64,000 bases of DNA. It comes from Eubacterium sp. AM49-13BH (GTDB lineage Bacteria; Bacillota; Clostridia; Lachnospirales; Lachnospiraceae). Positions 28,008-36,980 of the stretch are shown in pieces. The notes beneath the pieces are model-generated. The model ran no database searches. It was not told where the DNA came from and saw nothing but the letters and a program-made list of their open reading frames with translations. The stretch lies in contig NZ_QSEK01000016.1 in the NCBI RefSeq assembly GCF_003464165.1, positions 1 through 64,000 on the forward strand, written 5' to 3'. The position numbers and the translations under genes are program-made. Each line of letters opens with the position of its first letter. Position 1 is the stretch's first letter.

Positions 28008-28307
28008 TTATCGCATGAATTTGCCAATTGTCTTAACAAGCTCTTCTACCGTATCGTCCTTGCCTTCTTTAATATCACGGACTACACAGCTCTTGATATG
28101 ATTATCCAGAAGCACTTTAGTAAAACTGTTAAGCGCTGACTGGGCAGCCGACACCTGGTTAAGAATGTCAATACAGTATGCATCCTTCTCGACCATTCCC
28201 TTAATTCCTCTTATCTGACCTTCAATTCTGCTAAGCCTGTTACAGAGGTCTTTATATTCCTTGGCATCGCGTTCTTTAGTCTTATGACAACAACATTCTT
28301 TTTCCAT
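28008..28307 (-). CDS. csoR: Copper-sensing repressor CsoR
   Basis: 99 aa four-helix regulator. It has RLSRIEGQIRGIKGMVE, the first ligand Cys in DAYCIDIL, and the His and Cys in DNHIKSCVV, the Cys-His-Cys copper set. The N-terminal CCCH cluster is an extra metal-binding head. It binds DNA as a tetramer and releases on Cu(I). Two classical operators lie upstream, one inside the promoter spacer. First gene of csoR-HMA-copA. Confidence 0.93.
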   Translation of the reverse strand: MEKECCCHKTKERDAKEYKDLCNRLSRIEGQIRGIKGMVEKDAYCIDILNQVSAAQSALNSFTKVLLDNHIKSCVVRDIKEGKDDTVEELVKTIGKFMR

Positions 28308-28382
28308 TATTCCTCCTTAGTCTGGTTGTTATATTCTGTGTCTGATAAACGCTTTATTATATTTATCTATTGTGGATGTAAC

Positions 28383-28446
28383 ATACCCTGGTAGGGTATA
28401 TCTCATTCACACGATGTATAATATACCCTATGTGGGTATATGTCAA
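28383..28446 (-). promoter_or_regulatory. CsoR-controlled promoter with two operators
   Basis: Minus-strand -35 TTGACA (28441-28446) and -10 TATTAT (28418-28423), 17 bp apart. The palindrome ATATACCC-TATGT-GGGTATAT (28421-28441) lies across the spacer, and ATACCC-TGGTA-GGGTAT (28383-28399) is downstream near the transcript start. Both fit the TACCC-N5-GGGTA CsoR site. Confidence 0.92.
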
Positions 28447-28472
28447 CAGGAATTATTAATTCTTGGCATTCA

Positions 28473-29438
28473 CTACTTAGAATAAGTCACAGCCTCACTG
28501 TTCTCATCATAATCAAACATGCCATCATTCTTCTCTTCAAGTGCCTTGATGATGTGATATGTATATTCATTATATGGCGTAGCAATTCCAAGTTCTTTTC
28601 CCATACGCATCATTGCGCCAGAGAACATATCTATCTCTGTGTGTCTGCCTGCATCAATGTCCTGCAGTGTTGAATATCTTGCTGTTGGTGGAACTGCACT
28701 TCCACGGCTTGAGTTATCTGCGCATCTGCTCATATCAATGCCTTTGGCTATCGCTACTGCTTCAACCTCCTTACGCAGTCCTGCGCTGATTGCTTTCATA
28801 TGCTCACTGTCTGTATAACAGCCAACACCTGCTCCAATAATAGCTTGTGGAAGATTGTTACAGATATTAAGTCTATACTTGCTCCATATCTCTTCTTTAA
28901 TACAATCAGTCACCCTGTAATTAATTCCTGTTCCATCAAATAAATCTCTTATTGCCACAACTCTCTCACTCTCAAATGGTGCAGCTTCCTCACCATATAT
29001 AATGCCTATTGTAGTCTCCGGATTGAACACATATTCCTTTCCTTCGCGGTGTGACGCCACCTTTATAAGTGAATAAATGATATGTGATTTATCTATCTTG
29101 GTAGATATTATCTCTTCACTGTCAACACCATTCATAAGACTCATGACAATTGTATTCTCACCGACGGCTTCCCTAATATCATCTAATGCACCTGCAAGTG
29201 CGCCGTATTTTAATGATACAACAAGAAGGTCAACACCTTTTGCTTCCTCTGGGGTCAATACCTCCGGGTGGTATGTCTTTCCATTAATCAGACAGCCTTC
29301 TGCCTTAAGTCTTTCCGCTCTTTCGCCCTTTGCAATAACACTTAAATCTATATCCTTCTTTTCTGAAAGTCCCCATATAACATAAGAACCGACTGCTCCT
29401 GCTCCAAGTACTGCCACTGATTGTATCTTCATATACAT
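28473..29438 (-). CDS. panE: 2-dehydropantoate 2-reductase
   Basis: 321 aa. N-terminal Rossmann VLGAGAVGSYV binds NADPH; SLKYGALAGAL and MNGVDSEE are family motifs; the catalytic Lys lies in YRLNICNNLPQAI region (WSKYRLNICNN) and Glu/Ser in the C domain. It would reduce ketopantoate to pantoate for coenzyme A. Family members also include other ketoacid reductases, so the substrate is likely, not proven. The codon before the ATG at 29432 also offers a start; single gene, ends 27 bases before the CsoR promoter. Confidence 0.85.
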   Translation of the reverse strand: MYMKIQSVAVLGAGAVGSYVIWGLSEKKDIDLSVIAKGERAERLKAEGCLINGKTYHPEVLTPEEAKGVDLLVVSLKYGALAGALDDIREAVGENTIVMSLMNGVDSEEIISTKIDKSHIIYSLIKVASHREGKEYVFNPETTIGIIYGEEAAPFESERVVAIRDLFDGTGINYRVTDCIKEEIWSKYRLNICNNLPQAIIGAGVGCYTDSEHMKAISAGLRKEVEAVAIAKGIDMSRCADNSSRGSAVPPTARYSTLQDIDAGRHTEIDMFSGAMMRMGKELGIATPYNEYTYHIIKALEEKNDGMFDYDENSEAVTYSK

Positions 29439-29505
29439 TTTCCTCTCAATCTTTGTAATTTCTTCAAATATATATACACTTCAATTCTTTCCGCGTCAAA
29501 TGCCT

Positions 29506-30330
29506 TTATCTTCCTACAATATCGCCCTCCTCAAAATCGTAAGTCAGCTTCTTTCCATATGCCATGACATATGCAGCACATTTCTGCTCATAGTCTGTGT
29601 GCTGCATTCTTAAACTTGCTGTTCTTTCATCAAGCTGTCTGTCCGGATATATTACCGGCATGACATGTACCCTGAATGTGTGCAAATGTGTACTTTTAAC
29701 CTGCTGTTCAACAAAAAGCGAAATCACCGGCACATTAAACTTTACCGCATACAGATATGCACCTCTCTTGCATGGACGGGGCTTCCGATAATTAAACCAC
29801 ATTTCCTGCTCAGGATATATAAGCACAAGTTTGTTTTCATCAAGTGCATTTTTAATCTGATTAGGAAATTCTGTCTCCATAAACCATTTCAGGCTGCTTA
29901 CAGGCATTGTGTCAGCATATCTTTGCATATACCCGACAAATCCTTTCATCGCAAGGTTAGTATCCTGATTAACAATACTCATTCGTGTGAATCCCGCTTT
30001 TCTCATGGCAAACCTGACAATTGCAGGGTCTAACGGACTGAAATGATTACATGTTACAATCGCAGGACCTCTGATTCCAGAAAGATTCTCAAGTCCGTCA
30101 ACTTGTGTTATAAGCCCCACCGCAGAAGTCCCTGCATGAAATATAGCTTCTGCAATATATTTCTTCACACAAAAACCATATGCTGTGCGGTAATCAATAT
30201 AATGTCTTAGTAATGCTTCTTTATCTTCGCGTAACAGCTTAGGGTCTCCCGGCTCAACCTTTGAATTCAACTGATTAAGACTTACAGCCGTCCTAATATT
30301 TTCATAGACCTGCTCCCTGTCACCAATCAT
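29506..30330 (-). CDS. 1-acyl-glycerol-3-phosphate acyltransferase family protein
   Basis: 274 aa. The PlsC-type motif NHFSPLDPA (H-x4-D) and the later YPEQEMWFNYRKPRPCKRGA are present, with a membrane-associated helix before the motif. Acyl transfer to a glycerol or sugar lipid at the inner membrane is expected. It overlaps the GT8 gene by four bases (ATGA), which suggests both act on one lipid-linked or surface product, but no substrate can be read off. Confidence 0.82.
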   Translation of the reverse strand: MIGDREQVYENIRTAVSLNQLNSKVEPGDPKLLREDKEALLRHYIDYRTAYGFCVKKYIAEAIFHAGTSAVGLITQVDGLENLSGIRGPAIVTCNHFSPLDPAIVRFAMRKAGFTRMSIVNQDTNLAMKGFVGYMQRYADTMPVSSLKWFMETEFPNQIKNALDENKLVLIYPEQEMWFNYRKPRPCKRGAYLYAVKFNVPVISLFVEQQVKSTHLHTFRVHVMPVIYPDRQLDERTASLRMQHTDYEQKCAAYVMAYGKKLTYDFEEGDIVGR

Positions 30331-32135
30331 ATCTCCTCCAAAATGTTATCGCCTGCAAAGCTGCCGCTTCCCACAACATCAGAAAACTTAACCCCATCAC
30401 CGTCTGCAATACGTTCAGCCCTTGCAAGAAGCTTCTTTAAATTCTCACGGTCGGCTTTCCTTTCACTATCTCCATACTGCTTGCGCTGTTTAATCAGCAA
30501 CGGATAAAATCCCGACTCAGCCGCATACTGCCAGAAATACTCCTCATACGGAATCTCACTGTAATGCCACGGCTTGTCAAACAGGTTATAATGTATCAGC
30601 TTCGGTCTTGCTATATACTCCCCGCCCTTGTTAGGCATAACATTCCATTCCTTATCAAGAAAATATATTTCTTTTGCACACATAGCATTAATATAATCCT
30701 GGTCAGGTGCAACACTGTCAAAGTGATATTCAGCCATAAGCTTTAAGAATCTGTCTGCCAGATGAGCCTGTCTTATCTTATCAAGATTCATAAGAAGCAC
30801 TCCTGAATTGACATATTCATTCCGCTCTATTCCCACTACATTTTCAATGTAATGAGCCAGTATTGTATTCTTTCCTGCAAATGTATCTCTTACTGCACCA
30901 AACATTGCATCTCCCATATCAACTGAATAAAGCTTTGCAATGTCATCATTTATTACGGTATCAGAGTCAATATACACAGCTTTATTAAGCTCTGGAAAAA
31001 GCTCTGCAATAAACAATCTGAAGTATATCGTCAGTGTAAACTTGCCTGAATAAAGCCTGTTTTCCTGTCTGTCAGTAACTGTCTGTACAAAGCTTTCAGA
31101 ATATTCGTACATTTTCTTTCTTATATCAACGAATTCAATATCTATATTTTCATAATCCTTTATTACATTGCGAAGCAGAATCATCGTAATATTCTTCACA
31201 TTATCGCACATAACAATAATGCGGTAACGCTCGTCCACAGCCACATGTGCAGCCAGCGATTTAAGGCACACTGCCAGATATGGCGCGTACTGTTCATTAA
31301 TTGAGAAAAACACAGGAATACGGGAAACCTCCCTGTACTCCTCATACTCCTTGTTATAAGAATCCAGGAGCTCATCATATTCATGAAGTCCAAGAACATT
31401 ATGCATTTTGTCAATCTCCCACGGCTTGACTGCGACAGTCCTTATCACAGGAAACACCCGGAAGGTAGTCGTAAAATGCTGGAAAACAGTGTTGTCATGC
31501 AGCCTCCTCTGGTCATTAAACTTTCGTCCACACAGATTGACTCTTGTTGCAAATGTATTAATAGCCGTCTGGTCTGGCATAAACATTTCCTTTCTTATAC
31601 ATTGTTCACGACATTTTTCCAGAATCCCGTTCTCACGTATCGCCTTCATATTCATAAGCATTACTCCGGAATTAATGTAGCCATCACCGAAAAGCCATCT
31701 GCCATAATAGTCAGAAACTCCCGCAATCTCTATCCCATCCATATTCTGATAATAAAAGTCGCTGAAATCTTTCCTGCACAGCACATCAGTATCCAGATAA
31801 AGAACTCTTTCCTTAATATCTGTCTTATCAGCAAAGAGACGCAGCATACAGCACGCAGTAAATCTGCTCTGCATATTTGCTTCTGGCAGCTCCTCAACAA
31901 AATATCTTGTAACATCAACAAGAAAGACATTTACCTCACTGTCCAATTTATTCAACTTTCTTTCCATATATTTTGCAAATGCTTTATCAACCGGATTGTA
32001 ATTAACACCTTTTTCACTGTAATCCACCGTAAGAATATATATATTTAACGGTTCTTCCACATTTCCAATAAGAGACATTGAAGATAGAAGAATTCCCTTC
32101 TGCATAGGTTTATCACCGCAATATAATATGTTCAT
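30327..32135 (-). CDS. Tandem GT8-family glycosyltransferase
   Basis: 602 aa if begun at ATG 32135 (AAAGGAACGG upstream). Two GT8 domains of LgtC type follow each other. Domain 1 has LYLDTDVLC (DxD) and YINSGVMLMNM; domain 2 (from about residue 270) has the N-terminal FFSINEQYAPYLAVC, YIDSDTVIND and YVNSGVLLMNL. Both therefore keep the metal-binding DxD and may both be active with UDP-sugars. No signal or membrane segment. Divergent from the YhgE trio and coupled to the acyltransferase. Confidence 0.87.
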   Translation of the reverse strand: MNILYCGDKPMQKGILLSSMSLIGNVEEPLNIYILTVDYSEKGVNYNPVDKAFAKYMERKLNKLDSEVNVFLVDVTRYFVEELPEANMQSRFTACCMLRLFADKTDIKERVLYLDTDVLCRKDFSDFYYQNMDGIEIAGVSDYYGRWLFGDGYINSGVMLMNMKAIRENGILEKCREQCIRKEMFMPDQTAINTFATRVNLCGRKFNDQRRLHDNTVFQHFTTTFRVFPVIRTVAVKPWEIDKMHNVLGLHEYDELLDSYNKEYEEYREVSRIPVFFSINEQYAPYLAVCLKSLAAHVAVDERYRIIVMCDNVKNITMILLRNVIKDYENIDIEFVDIRKKMYEYSESFVQTVTDRQENRLYSGKFTLTIYFRLFIAELFPELNKAVYIDSDTVINDDIAKLYSVDMGDAMFGAVRDTFAGKNTILAHYIENVVGIERNEYVNSGVLLMNLDKIRQAHLADRFLKLMAEYHFDSVAPDQDYINAMCAKEIYFLDKEWNVMPNKGGEYIARPKLIHYNLFDKPWHYSEIPYEEYFWQYAAESGFYPLLIKQRKQYGDSERKADRENLKKLLARAERIADGDGVKFSDVVGSGSFAGDNILEEI

Positions 32136-32256
32136 AATTCCGTTCCTTTCCATCTATTAAATATGTCTGATTTATCCTCTCTATATTGATTTTCCCCAGT
32201 TTCTTAAGTAAAATACATATAAGTTTTAAACGATAATTAAAGAATTGAGGAATGTT

Positions 32257-34404
32257 ATGATATTTAAGATTTTCAAAAAAGATTTGAAAGGTCTTAGCAG
32301 GAATATTCTGGCTTTAGCCATTGCGCTTGGTCTGTGCCTTATTCCATCGCTTTACGCATGGTTTAACATATATTCCAACTGGGATCCTTACGCAAACACT
32401 GCGTCTGTCCAGATTGCTATTGTTTCTGAAGATGAAGGCTACTCTGAATCTGATGATTCCACTATCAATATGGGAGAACAGATTGTTGAACAGCTTCATT
32501 CGAATGATAAATTAGGCTGGCGTTTTCCGGAAACTAAAGATGAAGCCATGAATAAACTGAATGCCGGGAAGTACTATGCCGTTATCGTTGTTGGTGAGGA
32601 CTTTTCACGAAGCCTGTATGACTTCCTTGACAATGGTCTTAATCCTCCAACAGTTACATATTATGAGAATTCCAAGAAAAATGCTGTTGCTTCCAAGATT
32701 ACAGATACAGGAAAAAGCACTCTTCAGAACACTATCAACTCCGAATTCATTGATGTATGTGTTAAGACTATTATGCAGGGACTTAACGAAATAGCTGAAA
32801 ATGATCCTTCAATTATTGAAAAAACAGTTAAGGATTTACAGAGTGTATCTGCCAATATTAATTCTTACGATACCATGATTGACATGTTTATTAAGAGTAA
32901 TTCAGACCTGGCAGATAATCTTGCAAAGCTTCAGGAGGTTCTTCCACAGATTAAAGATGTTCTTACCGGAACAACGGATGTTGCTGATATTGCCAATAAC
33001 TCTCTTGATAATGTCACAGATGATATTGCAAATCAAATTGATGCGCAGCTTAAAGCTATGAATGAATTAACTGACAGCGCACTTGATTCTCTTGATAAAG
33101 CTGTACAGCTTTCAATAACTGATGTCGGACAGGCTGGCGTTGAGCTTAGTAAAGCCAACAAACAGTTAAAGGAACTTATAGACCAGAATAAGGCTCTTGA
33201 AGACGCTATTGATTCGCTCAGCAAAGTAGATGGCATCGACCCGGCAGTTATCACCGCCCTAAAGTCAGCTCTAGCTTCTGTTAACGCTATGGAGAATATC
33301 GCATACAACCTTGTTCAGCAGTGTGCCGATATTCTTACTGATTCACCTGAAACACTTCAGGCAAAATACCAGTTAATCAAGTCTGTTGTTGAACAGTGCC
33401 GCACAGAGCTTCAGAAGAGCCAGACAATTATGCAGACTGTAATAAGAACTAATGTTAACCTTCTTAAGGCTTCCATTAAGAATGCCGTAAGCAGCCTTGC
33501 AGCTAATATAAGCAGTGCCGGAGACAGTATTAATGGAATATCACAGATGCTCCTTGGAGTAAGTGATATATCTGTAAACATTAATACAACTCTAGAAAGC
33601 ACAAAAACATTACTTGATTCTCTCAACAAAAGACTTGATACCATATCTGGTTCAGTAGGAGATATAAGTTCATCTTCTACATATAAACTGATAATGGATT
33701 TCATCAACTCAGACGCACAGTCAATAGCGTCATTCCTGTCAGAGCCGGTACAGGTAGAAGAAATCTACGTCTATATGCAGACTAACTATGGAACAAGTGT
33801 TACACCTTTCTATACAACACTTGCTCTCTGGGTTGGAGGAATTGTTTTAGTTGCCCTTATGAAAGTAAAGGTTGACTATGAGGATGATGAATTCAAGGAT
33901 GCCACAGAACATCAGAAATATATGGGCCGTGCACTACTCTTCCTTGCAATGGGACAGCTTCAGGCTCTTGTAGTTGTTCTTGGTGATTTGTACATTTTAA
34001 AAATTGACTGCACCCACCCATTCATGCTGTGGCTTGCAGCCGCTATAACAAGCTTTATATTTACATTATTTATATATACACTTGTTCTTACATTTGGTGA
34101 TTTGGGAAAAGCTATTGCTGTAGTTATGATTGTGTTACAGATTGCCGGTTCAGGCGGAACTTATCCAATAGAACTTCTTCCTGAATTCTTCCAGAATGTG
34201 TACCTTTACTTCCCATTCCCTTATGCAATCAATGCCATGAGGGAGGCAATAAGCGGATTATATCAGTGTGATTACGCTGTATTTCTTGTGAAATTATGCG
34301 CTTATGCTGTTATTTCCCTTATTCTGGGACTTGGAATCAGAAAGTCACTTCTTGAAGTACGCGAGTTCTTCGAACGCCGTATGAAAGAAACACATTTTAT
34401 GTAA
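32257..34404 (+). CDS. YhgE/Pip domain membrane protein (1)
   Basis: 715 aa from ATG 32257 (GAGG six bases upstream). It begins with a membrane segment (about 15-35, LALAIALGLCLIPSLYAWFN), then the YhgE N-terminal domain (SNWDPYANTASVQIAIVSEDEG), a long extracytoplasmic coiled-coil region (about 180-480), and a C-terminal block of five to six membrane segments with the ABC-2 type signature. The family includes phage-infection protein and the YueB/EsaA secretion-associated proteins. Function here is unknown. Confidence 0.88.
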   Translation: MIFKIFKKDLKGLSRNILALAIALGLCLIPSLYAWFNIYSNWDPYANTASVQIAIVSEDEGYSESDDSTINMGEQIVEQLHSNDKLGWRFPETKDEAMNKLNAGKYYAVIVVGEDFSRSLYDFLDNGLNPPTVTYYENSKKNAVASKITDTGKSTLQNTINSEFIDVCVKTIMQGLNEIAENDPSIIEKTVKDLQSVSANINSYDTMIDMFIKSNSDLADNLAKLQEVLPQIKDVLTGTTDVADIANNSLDNVTDDIANQIDAQLKAMNELTDSALDSLDKAVQLSITDVGQAGVELSKANKQLKELIDQNKALEDAIDSLSKVDGIDPAVITALKSALASVNAMENIAYNLVQQCADILTDSPETLQAKYQLIKSVVEQCRTELQKSQTIMQTVIRTNVNLLKASIKNAVSSLAANISSAGDSINGISQMLLGVSDISVNINTTLESTKTLLDSLNKRLDTISGSVGDISSSSTYKLIMDFINSDAQSIASFLSEPVQVEEIYVYMQTNYGTSVTPFYTTLALWVGGIVLVALMKVKVDYEDDEFKDATEHQKYMGRALLFLAMGQLQALVVVLGDLYILKIDCTHPFMLWLAAAITSFIFTLFIYTLVLTFGDLGKAIAVVMIVLQIAGSGGTYPIELLPEFFQNVYLYFPFPYAINAMREAISGLYQCDYAVFLVKLCAYAVISLILGLGIRKSLLEVREFFERRMKETHFM

Positions 34405-34419
34405 AGGAGAAATGAATTT

Positions 34420-34770
34420 ATGCAAAATGATAATTTTAATATAGATGTTGTTATTGCGGAAATCACAGCATTTGCAGAAAATATGCACGCTAAGAACCAG
34501 CACAAGAAAAAGGTCTGCTTAAGATGTATGATGATAATTCCTTTAGTATTCATGGTACTTATGTTTACCATGGATACAGCTAAGGTTGTTTATCTGCTTC
34601 TTTGGGTAATCTCACTTTTTATATTCTGTGCTTATCTTATAGTTATTGATTATATTGATGACAAGCTCGCAAGAAAGCTCAATGAGCTCAATATTGAGAT
34701 TAAGGAAAAACAGGCTGATACTTCTCTTACAGACAGTATCAAAGCATTTTTAAGTGAGGTACAGTTATGA
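34420..34770 (+). CDS. Small two-helix membrane protein between YhgE genes
   Basis: 116 aa. Two adjacent membrane segments (about 35-75) are preceded by a soluble N terminus with two Cys and followed by a charged helical C terminus. No family recognised. It starts 16 bases after YhgE 1 with AAAGGAG upstream and overlaps YhgE 2 by four bases (ATGA), so it is a coupled part of the trio. A partner or adaptor of the two large proteins is plausible. Confidence 0.7.
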   Translation: MQNDNFNIDVVIAEITAFAENMHAKNQHKKKVCLRCMMIIPLVFMVLMFTMDTAKVVYLLLWVISLFIFCAYLIVIDYIDDKLARKLNELNIEIKEKQADTSLTDSIKAFLSEVQL

Positions 34771-36512
34771 AAAATATATTTAAGATTATACGGGCTGACC
34801 TTCGCCACATAAAAACAAATGTAATTGCACTATGCGTAATTATCGGTCTTACCGTTATTCCTGCATTGTATTCGTGGTTTAATATCCTGTCAAACTGGGA
34901 TCCATATGGACAGGCTTCCACAAGCAGGATTAAAGTTGCCGTTGTATCTGTTGACAAAGGTACTTCTCTTGAAGGAACGGAGCTTAATGTCGGTGACACC
35001 ATAATTGATGCACTTAAAACTAATAACACTATCGGTTGGCAGTTTGTTGCTTCATCAGATGAAGCAATCGAAGGCGTATACAGCGGTGAGTATTATGCAG
35101 CCCTCGTTGTTCCAGAGAATTTTTCCAAGAATCTTATAAGCTTCTTAAGTGATTACATGGAACATCCTCAGTTAAAATATTACTGTAACCAGAAAGCAAA
35201 CGCTATTGCACCTAAGATAACAGACAAGGCTAAAACAGCAGTTCAGCAGCAGGTAAACCAGACATTTATAGATACAATCGTATCTACGATTGCCGGAACT
35301 GGCGACTCAGTTATCAAAGATGCAGATAAAGAAACCGGTTCTCTTATGGATGCAGTTATTAACAGACTTACATCCGCAAGGACTACACTTTCAACATACG
35401 ATGTAATTCTTAACTCAATGCTTGCAATTACTGACCTTACATCATCAATAAGCAGCAGTTCAAACAGTGCTGCACCGCAAGTTTATACACAATTACAGTT
35501 ACAGCAGCAGCAGTTAATAACCTTACAGGCACTTGTAAATGGTAATTCCGCTGAATCTTTAAATGAATTATCATCTGCTCTTTCAAACCAGATGTCCCAG
35601 ATTCAAAGCATTATGAGTTCATTAACAGAGCTTTATTCTGACATGAACATGGATGTTGCAGACCTTTCTGCTGCAATTAAGCTTACATCAGGCTCACTTA
35701 CTCAGACTAAAGAGCTTCTCAGTGACCTTGAGACAAAGCTTGATAACGCAATTAATACATTAAACACAATCACTGAACAGGATACATATGGTTTATTATC
35801 AGAGATGTTAAATGCAGATGCCAATACTTTGGGAGATTTTCTCTCTGCACCTGTAAATATAACAACAGAGCAGGTATATGCTGTTAAAAGCTATGGAACA
35901 AGCGCTTCACCATTCTACACAATACTTGCACTGTGGTTTGGTGGACTTATACTTGTTGCTATTATGCACACACCTGTGCATCCTGCTCCGGACATTCCAG
36001 CAGATGCAAAGAGATATGAAAAATTCTTTGGAAGGTATTTTATCTTCTTTGCTGTAGGACAGCTTCAGGCACTGCTTATAACACTTGGAAATCTTCTCTA
36101 CATAGGAATCCAGTGTTACCACCCATTCCTTTACTGGGTTGCATGTGCATTCTCAAGCTTCGTATTCACCTTCTTTATGTACAGCCTTACTGTTGCATTT
36201 GGAAATATCGGTGAAGCACTTGGAATTGTCCTGCTCGTTATACAGGTTGCTGGATCAGGCGGTACATTCCCTATAGAAGTACTTCCTAACGCCTACCAGA
36301 TAATATACCGATTCCTGCTCTTCCCATATTCAATGGATGCATTAAGAGAATGTATAGCAGGAATGTACAGATATGATTACATTAAGAATCTCGCATTTCT
36401 TTCAATATATATAGTTGTTTCGCTGGTTATCGGATTGTTCTTACAGAAACCATTTGAGAAGCTGAATCATATGATTGAGAGAAGTAAGGAGAAGTCGGGG
36501 GTTATGTTGTAG
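34767..36512 (+). CDS. YhgE/Pip domain membrane protein (2)
   Basis: 581 aa, a shorter paralogue of YhgE 1. The same N-terminal sequence pattern (ALYSWFNILSNWDPYGQ), a shorter extracytoplasmic region with a Gln-rich stretch (QLQLQQQQLITLQ), and the same C-terminal membrane block (GQLQALLITLGN, VAGSGGTFPIEVLP) are present. Both proteins share GSGGT(F/Y)PIE, supporting a duplicated pair that works together, probably as a heterodimer in the membrane. Followed by the palindromic element A1, which could act as terminator. Confidence 0.87.
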   Translation: MKNIFKIIRADLRHIKTNVIALCVIIGLTVIPALYSWFNILSNWDPYGQASTSRIKVAVVSVDKGTSLEGTELNVGDTIIDALKTNNTIGWQFVASSDEAIEGVYSGEYYAALVVPENFSKNLISFLSDYMEHPQLKYYCNQKANAIAPKITDKAKTAVQQQVNQTFIDTIVSTIAGTGDSVIKDADKETGSLMDAVINRLTSARTTLSTYDVILNSMLAITDLTSSISSSSNSAAPQVYTQLQLQQQQLITLQALVNGNSAESLNELSSALSNQMSQIQSIMSSLTELYSDMNMDVADLSAAIKLTSGSLTQTKELLSDLETKLDNAINTLNTITEQDTYGLLSEMLNADANTLGDFLSAPVNITTEQVYAVKSYGTSASPFYTILALWFGGLILVAIMHTPVHPAPDIPADAKRYEKFFGRYFIFFAVGQLQALLITLGNLLYIGIQCYHPFLYWVACAFSSFVFTFFMYSLTVAFGNIGEALGIVLLVIQVAGSGGTFPIEVLPNAYQIIYRFLLFPYSMDALRECIAGMYRYDYIKNLAFLSIYIVVSLVIGLFLQKPFEKLNHMIERSKEKSGVML

Positions 36513-36530
36513 GAAGTTGCTCCCCTAAAG

Positions 36531-36700
36531 CACGCCCAGCCGTGTATATTAGTAAAATCAAAACACGCTTCCGCTCGGATTCCGACGCAGCGGTACTAGG
36601 TTCGCTGGGATTTGCTACCACTTTGTGGCAGCTTTCCCAGCTTACCAAGTGCCGGCGTCTTCATACGGTTTTGATTTTACTAATATACACGGCTGGGCTT
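36531..36700. repeat. Palindromic element A1 with 31-bp perfect arms
   Basis: Arms 36534-36564 and 36668-36698 are perfect complements over 31 bases. Inside is an imperfect stem, CGCAGCGGTACTAGG (36586-36600) against CTTACCAAGTGCCGGC (36641-36656), and a small inner hairpin (GCTACCAC/GTGGCAGC). The core matches elements A2 and B in reverse orientation, while the outer arms are unrelated. The outer right arm ends in TTTTCTTT and may end YhgE 2 transcription. Confidence 0.9.
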
Positions 36701-36779
36701 TTCTTTACCGGACAACTGCTCCGCCCCGCCTTTGGCAAGGTTGGGGCTGGAGAGATATTCTCATCTCCTATGTAGAAAA

Positions 36780-36974
36780 ACTCCCGGAAGTTTGGAGGCA
36801 GGTTGTTTGTGTAGTGTAGTTTCAAACCGTACGGAAACGCCGGCACTTGATTTTGCGAGGGAGTCGCCAAAGGCGACAAACCTCACAAAATCTTAGTACC
36901 GCTGCGTTTTCGTCCGAGCGAGAGCACGTTTGAAAATACACTACACAACCACCTGCCTCCCACTCCCGGGAGTC
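36780..36974. repeat. Palindromic element A2
   Basis: Nearly complementary outer arms of about 48 bases (36780-36827 and 36929-36974; ACTCCCGG, GGAGGCAGGT and GTGTAGTGTA are shared blocks) enclose the core GCCGGCACTTG (36839-36849) ... TTAGTACCGCTGCG (36893-36906) with an inner hairpin GTCGCC-AAA-GGCGAC. It is inverted relative to A1, so the convergent YhgE/fhs gap (36513-36980) holds two opposed copies. Confidence 0.88.
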
Positions 36975-36980
36975 ACTTTT

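Noticed and set aside
27586..28101. Plus-strand frame over the HMA protein and csoR
   Set aside because: It is a mirror of two well-supported genes on the minus strand and has low-complexity sequence.
31383..32048. Long plus-strand frame across the GT8 gene
   Set aside because: It is a shadow of the GT8 gene; composition has no protein-like motif.
36542..36879. Short frames in both directions over elements A1 and A2
   Set aside because: They follow the palindromic repeats rather than codon structure and have no ribosome site.
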